A stretch of DNA of 64,000 nucleotides from Porphyrobacter sp. LM 6 (GCF_001720465.1 NZ_CP017113.1:2232001-2296000); one strand, 5' to 3'; counted from the first letter of the stretch, positions 9,025 to 19,437 are shown. Notes: generated from the letters alone by a model not told the origin. A program made the numbers and translations.

Positions 9025-10344
9025 ATGACCAGCCACACCTTTGTTCACCAAGGCCCGCTGACGGGCGCGATCAATGTCCCGGGCGACAAGTCGATCAGCC
9101 ACCGCTCGCTGATGTTTGCCGGGCTGGCTGTGGGCAGAAGCACGATCCACGGGCTGCTCGAAGGCGAGGACGTGCTCTCTACCGCTGCAGCAATGCGCGC
9201 ATTCGGGGCACAGATCACGCGCGGGGATGATGGCACTTGGACCGTGGACGGGGTAGGCGTTGGCAGCCTGCTTGAACCGCGTCAGGCGCTCGACATGGGC
9301 AACTCGGGCACGTCGACCCGCTTGCTGATGGGGTTGGTGGCAAGCCATCCGATCACCGCGACATTTATCGGCGATGCAAGCCTTTCGGGCCGCCCGATGA
9401 AGCGCGTGATCGATCCGCTGTCGCTGATGGGCGCTAGCTTCGAGGCGAGCGCCGGTGGAACCCTGCCCCTCATGCTGCGCGGTGCTTCTCCGGCCGTGCC
9501 GATCACCTACCGTCTGCCCGTGGCGAGCGCACAGGTGAAGAGCGCAGTGCTGCTCGCCGGCCTCAACACCCCCGGCATTACCCGTGTGATCGAGCCCGTC
9601 CCCACCCGCGACCACACCGAGCGGATGCTGACCGGCTTCGGCGTGAAGTTGGAAGTCGGCGCGGAGAACGGCGAGGCCGTTATCGGCATCCACGGCGAGG
9701 CAGAATTGCGGCCTATGGACGTCGTCGTCCCGGGCGATCCCTCCTCGGCCGCCTTCTTCATGGTGGCCGCATCGATTGTTCCGGGCAGCGATCTCACGAT
9801 CCGCAATGTCGGACTCAATCCGACCCGCGCGGGGCTGCTTCAGGTGCTGCGCCAGATGGGCGCGGACATCGAGGAAGTGGATGCCCGCGAAGTCGGCGGG
9901 GAACCGGTCGCCGATCTACGGGTCCGCCATGCCCAGCTCTCCGGCATCGACGTTGACCCAGCCATAGCTCCCGCGATGATCGATGAATTCCCTGTCCTGT
10001 TTGTCGCCGCCGCGCTCGCCAGCGGCACGACACGCACCACCGGTCTTGAGGAACTGCGGGTCAAGGAAAGCGATCGCCTCGCCACGATGGCCGCTGCGCT
10101 CCAACTGGCCGGCGCCCGGGTCGAGGAACATGAGGATGGTCTCACCATTCACGGCACCGGCGACGATCCCCTTACCGGAACCCCTGAAGGCGCAAACGTC
10201 GCGACCCGGCTCGATCACCGCATAGCGATGAGCATGGCCGTGGCGGGCCTCGTCAGCCGCAACGGCGTGAGCGTCGATGATACCAGCCCGATCAACACCA
10301 GCTTCCCGACCTTCATGGGACTACTCGACGAGGCGGCGCGGTGA
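9025..10344 (+). CDS. aroA: 3-phosphoshikimate 1-carboxyvinyltransferase (EPSP synthase)
   Basis: The 439-residue protein starts at the ATG at 9025 (MTSHTFVHQGPLTG). It carries the family signatures GDKSISHRSLM and GNSGTSTRLLMG, and VKESDRLATM near the C-terminus. It joins shikimate-3-phosphate and phosphoenolpyruvate in the sixth step of the shikimate pathway. The frame is open upstream to 8920, but those residues do not resemble the family. It heads an aroA-cmk-rpsA arrangement common in alphaproteobacteria. Its stop overlaps the next gene as GTGA. Confidence 0.97.
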   Translation: MTSHTFVHQGPLTGAINVPGDKSISHRSLMFAGLAVGRSTIHGLLEGEDVLSTAAAMRAFGAQITRGDDGTWTVDGVGVGSLLEPRQALDMGNSGTSTRLLMGLVASHPITATFIGDASLSGRPMKRVIDPLSLMGASFEASAGGTLPLMLRGASPAVPITYRLPVASAQVKSAVLLAGLNTPGITRVIEPVPTRDHTERMLTGFGVKLEVGAENGEAVIGIHGEAELRPMDVVVPGDPSSAAFFMVAASIVPGSDLTIRNVGLNPTRAGLLQVLRQMGADIEEVDAREVGGEPVADLRVRHAQLSGIDVDPAIAPAMIDEFPVLFVAAALASGTTRTTGLEELRVKESDRLATMAAALQLAGARVEEHEDGLTIHGTGDDPLTGTPEGANVATRLDHRIAMSMAVAGLVSRNGVSVDDTSPINTSFPTFMGLLDEAAR

Positions 10345-10568
10345 GCGGCAGGGTCGCGATCTACAGCATCGGGATCGGGATCGCTGTCCTTGCCACCATT
10401 ATCTATCGCCATCTTGTGATGGGCGTTCCGATCGCCTTCGACCGGCTGCTGCTCGCCTGCCTGCTGCTGCCGGTATTCGGCTTTTTGATCTGGTTGCGAT
10501 GGGACTGGGCACCGGCAGAAGGTCGCAAGGCGCGTGCGACTCGCCATCACGAGGACGACAAGCCATGA
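10341..10568 (+). CDS. Small two-helix membrane protein, unknown
   Basis: The 75-residue protein starts at a GTG that overlaps the aroA stop (GTGA). It has two hydrophobic segments, residues ~5-22 (VAIYSIGIGIAVLATIIY) and ~35-52 (RLLLACLLLPVFGFLIWL), and a charged C-terminus. No family is recognised. The 4-nt overlaps on both sides indicate coupled translation with aroA and the following gene. Confidence 0.7.
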   Translation: MSGRVAIYSIGIGIAVLATIIYRHLVMGVPIAFDRLLLACLLLPVFGFLIWLRWDWAPAEGRKARATRHHEDDKP

Positions 10569-10837
10569 ACACCCCGTTCGACTGGGCGAGCATCGTCGGT
10601 TTGTTCGGCACGGCCTGCATTATCGGCGCCTACGCCTATCTGACGCTGGCTAAGGCGACCAACCCCTTCCTCCTCCACGGAACCAACCTCATGGGAGCCG
10701 CCTTGCTCACGGTGTCGCTGATGGTGCACACCAACTGGGCGAGCCTCGTGCTGGAAGGCTTCTGGGCGTCGATTGCGATTTTCGGACTGGTGCGGGCCTG
10801 GCGTAGCCGGTCCATGGTCGAAGAGGACAAGGCATGA
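10565..10837 (+). CDS. CBU_0592-like small membrane protein
   Basis: The 90-residue protein starts at the ATG at 10565, overlapping the previous stop. It has three hydrophobic segments (DWASIVGLFGTACIIGAYAY, NPFLLHGTNLMGAALLTVSL, NWASLVLEGFWASIAIFGLV). The pattern GxxGxxxIxxAY, then NxxGA, then a Gly-Trp segment near an Arg-rich end, resembles the CBU_0592-type transmembrane domain, which has no assigned role. It overlaps the next gene by 4 nt. The longer open frame from 10277 lies inside aroA and is not used. Confidence 0.75.
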   Translation: MNTPFDWASIVGLFGTACIIGAYAYLTLAKATNPFLLHGTNLMGAALLTVSLMVHTNWASLVLEGFWASIAIFGLVRAWRSRSMVEEDKA

Positions 10838-11850
10838 TCGTCAAATCACTGGCAGCCGCCGCGCTCGCCTTTCTTCCGCTAGCCGTTCAGGCCCAAAGCA
10901 CCGCCCTGCCCACTGATCCCGCCGCCGACTGGTCAGTCGCAACGTCGGAGCACCGCGTGGCGGTCGAGGGCGGCAAGGTTTGGGTGCGAGTCAACGGGAC
11001 CATCGGAGAGGGGGCGACCCCGGTCATCTTCATTCACGGCGGCCCAGGCGGAACACATCTGGGTTTCGGCGGGCTTCTGAGCCTTGCCGACCAGCGTCCG
11101 GTGATCCTCTACGACCAGCTCGACAGCGGCATGTCGGATCATCCCGAGGACCCGAAAAACTGGCGCCCAGAACGCTTCGTTGCCGAGCTCGAGGCGATCC
11201 GCAAGGAACTCGGCATCGCACGCTGGCACGTTATCGGCCATAGCTGGGGCTCGGCGCTCGCGCTCGAATACGCCGCTGCCTATCCGGAACACACGGCCTC
11301 CGCCGTGCTCAGCGGCACCTTCATTTCCACACCGCACTGGATCACCGGCACCAACCTTCTGATCCGCGACCTGCCTGACGACGTTGCGGCCGCGATCCGC
11401 GCCTGCGAGGGTCCGAAGCCGCCCGCTGCCGCCATATGCGGACCCGCCACCGCTGCCTTCTATGCGGCCTACAACGGCCGCCCCGACCGCCCCGCCCCCT
11501 CGCCCGCAGCCATCGCTTACCGTACGCGATATGGCGGCAAGGGCTTCAACGCCAAGGTCTACAACGCCATGTGGGGGCCGACCGAATTCCGCGCCTCGGG
11601 CTCGCTGGCGAGTTACGATGCCACCCACTTGCTCTCACGGATCGATGGCAAGCGCGTGATGTTCGTGGTGGGTCAATATGACGAGGCGCGTCTCGACACA
11701 GTGCAGGATTTCGTCGCGCTCACCCCCGGTGCGGAACTCGCCGTGGTGCCGGGGGGCAGCCATGCCTTTATCGGCGAACGTCCCGATGTCGCCGAAGCGA
11801 TCTACCGCGACTGGATGGCCCGAATCGACGCGCGCGAGGCATCGGAATGA
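10834..11850 (+). CDS. Secreted S33 alpha/beta hydrolase, proline iminopeptidase-like
   Basis: The 338-residue protein has a signal peptide (residues 1-20, ending AVQAQ). The alpha/beta-hydrolase core follows: the oxyanion loop HGGPGG (68-73), the QLDSGMSD segment (95-102) and nucleophile Ser137 in GHSWGS. Near the C-terminus VVPGGSHAF supplies the likely catalytic His. Proline iminopeptidases release N-terminal proline and are mostly cytoplasmic, so an exported member may act on periplasmic peptides; this is inference. The gene overlaps its neighbours by 4 nt on both sides within the aroA-cmk run. Confidence 0.85.
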   Translation: MIVKSLAAAALAFLPLAVQAQSTALPTDPAADWSVATSEHRVAVEGGKVWVRVNGTIGEGATPVIFIHGGPGGTHLGFGGLLSLADQRPVILYDQLDSGMSDHPEDPKNWRPERFVAELEAIRKELGIARWHVIGHSWGSALALEYAAAYPEHTASAVLSGTFISTPHWITGTNLLIRDLPDDVAAAIRACEGPKPPAAAICGPATAAFYAAYNGRPDRPAPSPAAIAYRTRYGGKGFNAKVYNAMWGPTEFRASGSLASYDATHLLSRIDGKRVMFVVGQYDEARLDTVQDFVALTPGAELAVVPGGSHAFIGERPDVAEAIYRDWMARIDAREASE

Positions 11851-12947
11851 TCATCGCGGTCGATGGCCCCACCGCGAGCGGCAAAGGCACCATCGCCAAG
11901 GCGCTCGCCGCACATTTCGGGCTGCCGCATTTGGATACCGGGATGCTCTATCGCGCGGTCGGACGGCAGGTACAGCTATCCGGCGGCGATCCCGACAACG
12001 CCGACGATGCCTTGGCCGCCTGCGCCTTTCCCGATGCGCTGCTCGACGATGAGATTCTGCGCTCCGAAGAAATGGGGGGCTTCGCAAGTCGCGTATCGGT
12101 CCACCCTGGGGTGCGAAAAGCCCTATATGAGCGCCAGCGCGCCTTCGCGCTGCAACCGGGTGGCGCGGTGCTCGATGGGCGTGATATCGGCACGGTCATT
12201 GCGCCCGATGCACAGGTGAAGCTGTTCGTCACCGCCAGCGTTGCCGAACGCGCTCGCCGGCGCTGGCTCGAGATGCAAGCGCGCGGGAGCGACGTTGCCC
12301 TTGTCGATATCGAACGCGACATTGCGGCCCGTGACGCGCGCGACATCAACCGTGCCGATGCGCCATTAATGGCCGCACCCGACGCACTTGTTCTGGACAC
12401 CACGTTCTTCGGCCGCGAGCAGGCAATCGAAGCCGCGATCGAAGCCGTACTGACAGCGCGAGGCGAGCGACCTGACCTGCGGATCAGGCCCTTCGACGAG
12501 ACGCTGGCCCGCCATTTTCACGACATCAATGCCGAGTGGATCGAGTCCATGTTCCGGCTCGAACCCACCGACCGCGAGGTGCTCGAAAACCCGCGCGAGA
12601 AGATCATTGTGCCGGGTGGCGACATCCTGTTCGTCGAGGCTCCCGGCCTCGGGATCGTGGGAACCTGCGCCTTGCAGCGCACTGGCCCGGGAGCGTTCGA
12701 ACTGACCAAGATGGGCGTGTGCGAGAATGCGCGCGGAATGAAGGCAGGCGAATTTCTGCTGGAGGCCGTGATCAGGCGCGCAAAGGAGCTGGGCGCGACC
12801 AGGCTCTATCTTCTCACCAACCACAAGTGCGCGGCCGCGATCCACCTCTACGAAAAGCTCGGCTTCGTCCATGATGCCGGAATCATGGCCGACTACGGCG
12901 CCCGCTACGAACGCTGCGACGTCGCGATGCTCTACAAGGGCAACTAA
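11847..12947 (+). CDS. cmk: Cytidylate kinase fused to a GNAT acetyltransferase domain
   Basis: Residues 1 to ~209 are a complete (d)CMP kinase: P-loop GPTASGKGT (7-15), LDTGMLYRAVG, VLDGRDIGTVIAPDA and the RDARDINRADAPL motif. This matches the usual length of Cmk alone (~210-230). From residue 211 (LRIRPFDETLARHF) a GNAT-like domain of ~155 residues continues without a stop. It includes IVGTCALQRT, ELTKMGVCENARGMKAGEFL and LYLLTNHKCAAAIHLYEKLGF. Cmk makes CDP and dCDP for nucleotide supply. The substrate of the acetyltransferase part is unknown. The ATG overlaps the S33 gene stop, and rpsA follows. Confidence 0.93.
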   Translation: MIIAVDGPTASGKGTIAKALAAHFGLPHLDTGMLYRAVGRQVQLSGGDPDNADDALAACAFPDALLDDEILRSEEMGGFASRVSVHPGVRKALYERQRAFALQPGGAVLDGRDIGTVIAPDAQVKLFVTASVAERARRRWLEMQARGSDVALVDIERDIAARDARDINRADAPLMAAPDALVLDTTFFGREQAIEAAIEAVLTARGERPDLRIRPFDETLARHFHDINAEWIESMFRLEPTDREVLENPREKIIVPGGDILFVEAPGLGIVGTCALQRTGPGAFELTKMGVCENARGMKAGEFLLEAVIRRAKELGATRLYLLTNHKCAAAIHLYEKLGFVHDAGIMADYGARYERCDVAMLYKGN

Positions 12948-13172
12948 GACAGCAGCCGCCCCCATTTTCCTTGCTTTCGACTGCGCTTTCACCTAGGCGC
13001 CCGCCCGTTCTCGAAATCTTTATCGGTTGAAGGAACCTTCGCGCCAGCATGGGGCTGCACGGAGAAGTCTGCCTCTTGCCCCGCCAGCCCCGGCAATGGT
13101 GCCTGGGAAGCGGAGAAAGACCCCGGAAAAACCGGTGGCCGGTAGCACAACGAAACAGGACTTAGATCCACT

Positions 13173-14879
<1,707 letters not shown>

Positions 14880-14929
14880 GGAATTGGCATAGCGCTCGCC
14901 GCTTTGGGTGAGCGCCGCTCAATAGATGA

Positions 14930-14962
14930 AAGGCCCGCTTGCTTCGCGCAGGCGGGCCTTTT
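14930..14962 (+). terminator. Rho-independent terminator after rpsA
   Basis: A 9-bp GC-rich stem (14930-14938 with 14952-14960) is followed by TTTT at 14959-14962 and further T residues. It lies ~50 nt past the rpsA stop. Confidence 0.8.
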
Positions 14963-14994
14963 CCTTTGGGGCCAAGCGGCGTAAGGTCCGCAGC

Positions 14995-15750
14995 ATGATC
15001 CACGTTCACCAATTCCCCTGCCTTAGCGACAACTACGGCTACCTCGTCCACGACACCGACAGCCACGAAACTGCGGCGATCGACACCCCCGATGGCACCG
15101 AGTACCTCCGTCAGGCGGAGCTCAAGGGCTGGCGCATCACCCAGATCTGGAACACGCATTGGCACCCCGATCACGCCGGCGGAAACGAAGCGATCAAGGC
15201 CGCCACCGGCTGCACCATCACTGGCCCGGCCGAGATTGAAGGCAAGTTCCCGATCGACCGCATCGTCGGCCACGGCGACGTGGTTATGCTGGGCGATGCA
15301 CAGGCCCAAGTGATCGATGTCTCGGGCCACACCAACGGGCACATCGCCTTCCATCTGCCAGCATCAGGCATTGCCTTTGTCGGCGACAGCGTCTTCGCGC
15401 TCGGCTGCGGGCGGATGTTCGAAGGCGAACCCAAGCAGTTCTGGTCAAGTCTTTCCAGGATCAAGGCTCTGCCCGCCCAAACCCTGCTCTATTGCGCGCA
15501 CGAATACACCGCATCGAACGCACGCTTTGCGCTCCATGCCGACCCCGACAATACCGCGCTGAAGGCCTATGCCGAGGAAATCGGGGCCAAACGCGCGCGT
15601 GACGAATGGACCGTGCCGACCATGCTTGAGCGAGAGCTGGCCACCAACCCCTTCCTGCGCGCCGATGATCCGGCGATGATGGCGCGTTGGGGCGGTGCCG
15701 CTCCACACGAAACCTTTGCGGCATTGCGGACGGCCAAGGACAATTTCTAG
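14995..15750 (+). CDS. gloB: Hydroxyacylglutathione hydrolase (glyoxalase II)
   Basis: The 251-residue protein begins MIHVHQFPCLSDNYGYLV, as glyoxalase II enzymes do. The metal-binding motif THWHPDH covers His55, His57, Asp59 and His60, and later ligands lie in VSGHTNGH and FVGDSVFALGCGRMFEG. The C-terminal substrate-binding HEYTASNARFAL is present. It hydrolyses S-D-lactoylglutathione in methylglyoxal detoxification. The ATG at 14995 is chosen by family alignment; the frame upstream runs into the rpsA terminator. Confidence 0.96.
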   Translation: MIHVHQFPCLSDNYGYLVHDTDSHETAAIDTPDGTEYLRQAELKGWRITQIWNTHWHPDHAGGNEAIKAATGCTITGPAEIEGKFPIDRIVGHGDVVMLGDAQAQVIDVSGHTNGHIAFHLPASGIAFVGDSVFALGCGRMFEGEPKQFWSSLSRIKALPAQTLLYCAHEYTASNARFALHADPDNTALKAYAEEIGAKRARDEWTVPTMLERELATNPFLRADDPAMMARWGGAAPHETFAALRTAKDNF

Positions 15751-15754
15751 CATC

Positions 15755-16735
15755 ATGCAGGCCCTTCGGGTCGAACGCCTGACTGGAGACTTGTCTGGCT
15801 TGGCGCTGGTCGACCTGCCGCTTCCAAACCGCGCGCCTGGCGAAGTCCTGGTCAAGGTCCGGGCGGCTTCGCTCAACTATCCCGACCTGCTGATGACCCG
15901 CGGTGAATACCAGTTCAAACCGCAGGTGCCCTTCACTAGCGGTCTGGAGTTCGCAGGTGAAGTGCTCGACGCCGATCCAGCCAGCGGGTTCGCGATCGGC
16001 GACCGGGTGATGGGCGGCAACAAGACCGGTGCCTTTGCCGAACTTGTCTGCGTGCCGGCGGACAAGCTTTCGCCGGTACCGGAGGGCATGGATTTCAATG
16101 CCGCCGCCGCGATGGGCGCGGCCTATTTGACGGCCTATACCGGGCTTGTCGAGTTGGGCGATCTGAAACCGGGCCAATGGGTGCTGGTGCACGGCGCGAG
16201 CGGCGGCGTGGGTCTTGCCGCCTGTGATCTAGCCCGGGCGCTGGGGGCCAAGGTGATTGCCACGACCGGAAGCCCCGACAAGCGCGAGCGGATCGCCACC
16301 CTCGCCCAGCCTGACGCGGTGCTGCTCGCCGAAGGTCGCTTCCGCGAGGCGGTGGAGAAGCTGACCGGTGGCCATCTGGCCGATATCGTATTCGATCCTG
16401 TGGGCGGCGATGTGTTTGACGAATCGACCCGCTGCGTCGCCTTTGGCGGCAAGCTGGCGGTGGTGGGCTTCACCTCAGGCAGGATAGCCGAAGTCTCCAC
16501 CAACATACCGCTGATCAAGGGTTTCAGCATCATCGGCCTGCGCGCCGGTGAATATGCCCGCCGCTTTCCCGAGCGCGGAACGGCGATCAATGCCGTGACC
16601 AGGGAACTGGCTGAAGCAGGGCGCATCAATCCCGCGATCGACCGCACCTTGCCCCTGTCGCAATGGCGCGAGGGTTTCGAGGCGATGGCCCAACGAGAAC
16701 TCGTGGGTAAGGTGGTGTTCCTACCCGGCGCGTAG
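15755..16735 (+). CDS. NADPH:quinone oxidoreductase, MDR family
   Basis: The 326-residue protein has the zinc-free MDR layout: an N-terminal GroES-like domain (PGEVLVKVRAASLNYPD, FTSGLEFAGEV, GDRVMGG) and a Rossmann domain with the NADPH loop VLVHGASGGVGLAA. IVFDPVGGDVFDES is typical of quinone oxidoreductase-like members. It starts 4 nt after the gloB stop, so the two are likely co-transcribed. Reduction of quinones or enones with NADPH is the family role; the natural substrate is unknown. Confidence 0.9.
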   Translation: MQALRVERLTGDLSGLALVDLPLPNRAPGEVLVKVRAASLNYPDLLMTRGEYQFKPQVPFTSGLEFAGEVLDADPASGFAIGDRVMGGNKTGAFAELVCVPADKLSPVPEGMDFNAAAAMGAAYLTAYTGLVELGDLKPGQWVLVHGASGGVGLAACDLARALGAKVIATTGSPDKRERIATLAQPDAVLLAEGRFREAVEKLTGGHLADIVFDPVGGDVFDESTRCVAFGGKLAVVGFTSGRIAEVSTNIPLIKGFSIIGLRAGEYARRFPERGTAINAVTRELAEAGRINPAIDRTLPLSQWREGFEAMAQRELVGKVVFLPGA

Positions 16736-16740
16736 CGCGC

Positions 16741-16769
16741 AAAAAAAGGGCGGCCTCGTTGGACCGCCC
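16741..16769 (-). terminator. Rho-independent terminator of the ATP synthase operon
   Basis: On the minus strand the stem GGGCGG/CCGCCC (16748-16753 with 16764-16769) is followed by seven T residues (the A run at 16741-16747). It lies ~30 nt past the atpF stop. On the plus strand the stem follows the oxidoreductase stop but lacks a good T tract. Confidence 0.8.
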
Positions 16770-16798
16770 CCCTCTCCGTAACCGGAAAAATGTAGTGA

Positions 16799-17338
16799 TT
16801 AGAGCGAGGCAATTACCTCGTCGGCGAGCGTCTTGTCGGCCTTCTGGTCATGGCGCTCGGCAATCAACTTACGCGACGCGACGGCAGCGGCGGTCACAGC
16901 GCGTGCCTTGACGTCGGCGATGGCCGCACGTTCAGCAGCAGCGATCTTCTCTTCCGCCATTCGCTGACGGCGCTTTACCATCTCTGCGCTGTCGGCTTCA
17001 GCCTTGGCGAGAATAGCGTCAGCTTCCTCGGTGGCGCTTTCCATCAATCGGCCAGCATCGGCTTCGGCGCTGGCGATCTTGGCGGCATATTCGTCGCGAA
17101 GGGCCTCGGCCTCGGCGCGCAGGGCCTTGGCCTCTTCCAGCTGCTGGCGGATCTCCGCGATCCGTGCATCAAGCCCGGCAGCGATCGTCTTGTGAACCTT
17201 GGCACCAACGAATGCGATCAACAGAAGCACCGCCATCGCGAGCGAGACCCACTGGAACGGCACGAGGCCGAGCAGCTCAGGCTCGCTGTGCGTGGCCCCT
17301 ACTTCGGCGCTGGTGTGGGCTTGGGGCGTATCAGCCAT
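16799..17338 (-). CDS. atpF: ATP synthase Fo subunit b
   Basis: The 179-residue protein has one N-terminal membrane helix (FQWVSLAMAVLLLIAFVG) and then a long Ala/Glu/Lys-rich helix typical of the b-subunit stator. The ATG at 17338 is preferred; a TTG at 17344 would add two residues. It overlaps the b' stop by 8 nt. Two b-like genes, b' then b, are the normal alphaproteobacterial arrangement. The b/b' pair forms the peripheral stalk that holds F1 still against Fo. Confidence 0.94.
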   Translation of the reverse strand: MADTPQAHTSAEVGATHSEPELLGLVPFQWVSLAMAVLLLIAFVGAKVHKTIAAGLDARIAEIRQQLEEAKALRAEAEALRDEYAAKIASAEADAGRLMESATEEADAILAKAEADSAEMVKRRQRMAEEKIAAAERAAIADVKARAVTAAAVASRKLIAERHDQKADKTLADEVIASL

Positions 17339-17825
17339 GGGCAAGAGCCTCCTTCACTGCCTTGCTCGCTGCGGCCGCATCAACAGCGGTCCCGGCCAGC
17401 TTGGCAACGATGTCGCGGGTCGCATCGGCAGCGACATTTTCGATTTCGGTCATCGCGCTGCTGCGGGCAGCGGCAATGTCAGCCTCGGCCGCAGCAAGCT
17501 TGGCATCAAGCTTGTCCTGCGCCTTGGCGAGCGTCTTGGCAGATTTGTCAGCAGCCTTAGCCTTGGCCTTGGCAATGATTGCCTGGGCTTGCGAACGGTT
17601 GTCGTTCTCGGCCTTGCGCCACGCTGCTTCCTGCGCATCGGCTGCATCGCGCGCGGCCTTAGCCGCAGCGAGATCACCGGCGATCTGCTGGTCACGTAAC
17701 GCGACCGTGCCCATCACCTGGGGCACCATACCCCGTCCGATAACGAAGAAGGTAATGCCGAAAAAGATCAGCAGCCAGAAGATCTGGCTGGAATAAGTTT
17801 CGGCAAGCTGGGCTATCTGAGGCAT
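17331..17825 (-). CDS. ATP synthase Fo subunit b'
   Basis: The 164-residue protein begins MPQIAQLAETYSSQIFWLLI, a typical b' start, with one membrane helix (SQIFWLLIFFGITFFVI). A long Ala-rich coiled-coil region follows. It lies between atpE and atpF, as in other alphaproteobacteria, and forms the stator stalk with subunit b. The call of b' versus b rests on gene order and the N-terminus. Confidence 0.93.
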   Translation of the reverse strand: MPQIAQLAETYSSQIFWLLIFFGITFFVIGRGMVPQVMGTVALRDQQIAGDLAAAKAARDAADAQEAAWRKAENDNRSQAQAIIAKAKAKAADKSAKTLAKAQDKLDAKLAAAEADIAAARSSAMTEIENVAADATRDIVAKLAGTAVDAAAASKAVKEALAHG

Positions 17826-17904
17826 GCGCGCTGGGTCCGCCGATGACGAATTGATGAGGTCACCGGGGCCGGACGGTCTTGCCGCGGCCCCGGTGAAGCA
17901 GGTG

Positions 17905-18132
17905 TTAGGCGACGAAGATCAGGATCATCGCGACGACGAACGCCAGCAGGCCGAGAAGTTCGGCTGCGGCGAAGCCGATGAACAGACGGCCCTGCTGGCC
18001 GTCTGCAGCACCCGGATTGCGCAGAGCGCTTTCGAGGAACGAACCGAACACGTTACCCACGCCGATCGCCGCCATGCCGGCACCGATCGCTGCGAGGCCT
18101 GCGCCGACGAGCTTGGCTGCTTCAGGATCCAT
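17905..18132 (-). CDS. atpE: ATP synthase Fo subunit c
   Basis: The 75-residue protein is a hairpin of two membrane helices joined by a polar loop (RNPGAADGQQGR). The proton-carrying Glu58 sits in helix two (AAAELLGLLAF). The Gly-rich first helix GAGLAAIGAGMAAIGVG is typical. The start at 18132 is fixed by a strong AAAGGAG site 8 nt upstream. The lack of the sodium-type Gln and Ser/Thr pattern suggests a proton-driven ring; this is inference. Confidence 0.98.
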   Translation of the reverse strand: MDPEAAKLVGAGLAAIGAGMAAIGVGNVFGSFLESALRNPGAADGQQGRLFIGFAAAELLGLLAFVVAMILIFVA

Positions 18133-18182
18133 TTTTAAAACTCCTTTGGGAAATAAAGAATTGAAAGGGAAAGTTGAAAAAC

Positions 18183-18971
18183 TCAGTGAAGGTTCTCGGC
18201 ATCGTTGATGTACAGCGACGCAAGGAGAGCAAAGACGTAGGCCTGAATACCGGCCACCAGAATTTCGAGCGCGCAAATGGCGACCATCAGAAGGAAGCTC
18301 GGGATGCCGACCAGCAGACCAAAATGTGCCCCGGCGTTCCAGCCGCCGATCACGAAGCTCGACAGCACTTCCAGCAGAACGTGTCCGGCCATCATCGCAA
18401 CAAACAGTCGCAGACCAAGGCTGAAGGGACGGACAAGGAAGCTCACCAGCTCGATCAGGAAGATTAGCGGGATCATGACCAGCGGCGTGCCGTGGGGCAC
18501 AAACAGGCTGAAGAAATGGAGGCCGTGCTTCCAGAACCCGACAGCCAGCACGATCGAGAAGGTCAGGATCGCCAATGCGCCGGTGACCGTGAAGTGGCTG
18601 GTGAAGGTGAACGGATGAACGCCGACAAGACCAAAGGGCATGAGGCCCAGCAAGTTGGCGAACAGAATGAACATGAAGATGCTGAAGATGTAAGGCACAT
18701 ACTTGCGCCCCGCCTTGCCGACGTTGGCTTCCAGCATGTCGTCGATGAAGCCGGTGAAGCTTTCCACCGCCATCTGCCAGCGACCGGGGACAAGCTCCCG
18801 CTTCATACCGCCAGCGACGAACACCCACAGTACCACAACCGTGATTGCCATCCACAGCGCGGAGTTGGTGAACGCGATGTTGTAACCCGCCACTTCCCAG
18901 TTCGCCGAGCCGAACATCGGCTCGATGGTGAACTGGTGCATCGGATCGACTTTGCCCTGTTCGGCTGCCAC
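18183..18971 (-). CDS. atpB: ATP synthase Fo subunit a
   Basis: The 262-residue protein has six hydrophobic segments. The conserved features are FANLLGLMPFG and, in the penultimate helix, FSLGLRLFVAMMAGHVLL with the essential Arg. It forms the proton half-channels next to the c ring. It follows atpI and precedes atpE on the same strand. Confidence 0.97.
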   Translation of the reverse strand: MAAEQGKVDPMHQFTIEPMFGSANWEVAGYNIAFTNSALWMAITVVVLWVFVAGGMKRELVPGRWQMAVESFTGFIDDMLEANVGKAGRKYVPYIFSIFMFILFANLLGLMPFGLVGVHPFTFTSHFTVTGALAILTFSIVLAVGFWKHGLHFFSLFVPHGTPLVMIPLIFLIELVSFLVRPFSLGLRLFVAMMAGHVLLEVLSSFVIGGWNAGAHFGLLVGIPSFLLMVAICALEILVAGIQAYVFALLASLYINDAENLH

Positions 18972-19019
18972 GATCGCTTGATCCCTGATACCTATAAGAA
19001 ACGCGCCCCGATGGCGGAC

Positions 19020-19346
19020 CTAATCAAGGTCCTCGGGGCGTGTGTTCGCCGCACGAAAAACGTTTCTGAAGGCGACTCCGATCCCGAGGAACAGGCCAAC
19101 CAACAGTCCCCACGGCGTGGTGCCGGCAAGAGCATCAATCGCCCAACCAACAACAGCACCACCGAGAATCCCTCCGAGGAGATCCGCCAGCACCCGGTTG
19201 CCAGTGCGATAATTCGCATCGACACCGTGCACCTTTGGCCGGCTGCGCTGTTCTTCCCGCTCGGTCGCAGCTTTTAGCCGTCGTTCGAGCGCGTCGATCC
19301 GCGCATCCTCAGGTATGGAGTCTCGGGCGGGTTTCTCGTCGCTCAT
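19020..19346 (-). CDS. atpI: AtpI/AtpZ-family Fo assembly protein
   Basis: The 108-residue protein has a charged N-terminal half (residues 1-50), then two membrane segments (LADLLGGILGGAVVGWAI and PWGLLVGLFLGIGVAF). The GGxLGGxxxGWxxD and GxxxGLxxGxxxGFRNV pattern is typical of AtpI/AtpZ. It opens the atpI-B-E-b'-b operon. A strong GGAAGGAG site precedes the ATG. The family helps c-ring assembly or Mg2+ supply to Fo; which applies here is unknown. Confidence 0.92.
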   Translation of the reverse strand: MSDEKPARDSIPEDARIDALERRLKAATEREEQRSRPKVHGVDANYRTGNRVLADLLGGILGGAVVGWAIDALAGTTPWGLLVGLFLGIGVAFRNVFRAANTRPEDLD

Positions 19347-19408
19347 GCCATGCTCCTTCCAAGGAACGACAGGACACGCGCGTCGAGGTGCCCGCCGAGG
19401 GCGCCGCC

Positions 19409-19437
19409 CCCATAGAAGGGGGCTAGATGGGTGTCAA
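19409..19437 (-). promoter_or_regulatory. Candidate sigma70-type promoter of the atpI operon
   Basis: On the minus strand a perfect -35 TTGACA (19437-19432) is followed after 17 nt by TATGGG (19414-19409). It lies 63 nt upstream of the atpI ATG, in the only sizeable gap before the operon. The -10 match is weak (TAT then GGG), so this is a proposal. Confidence 0.45.
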
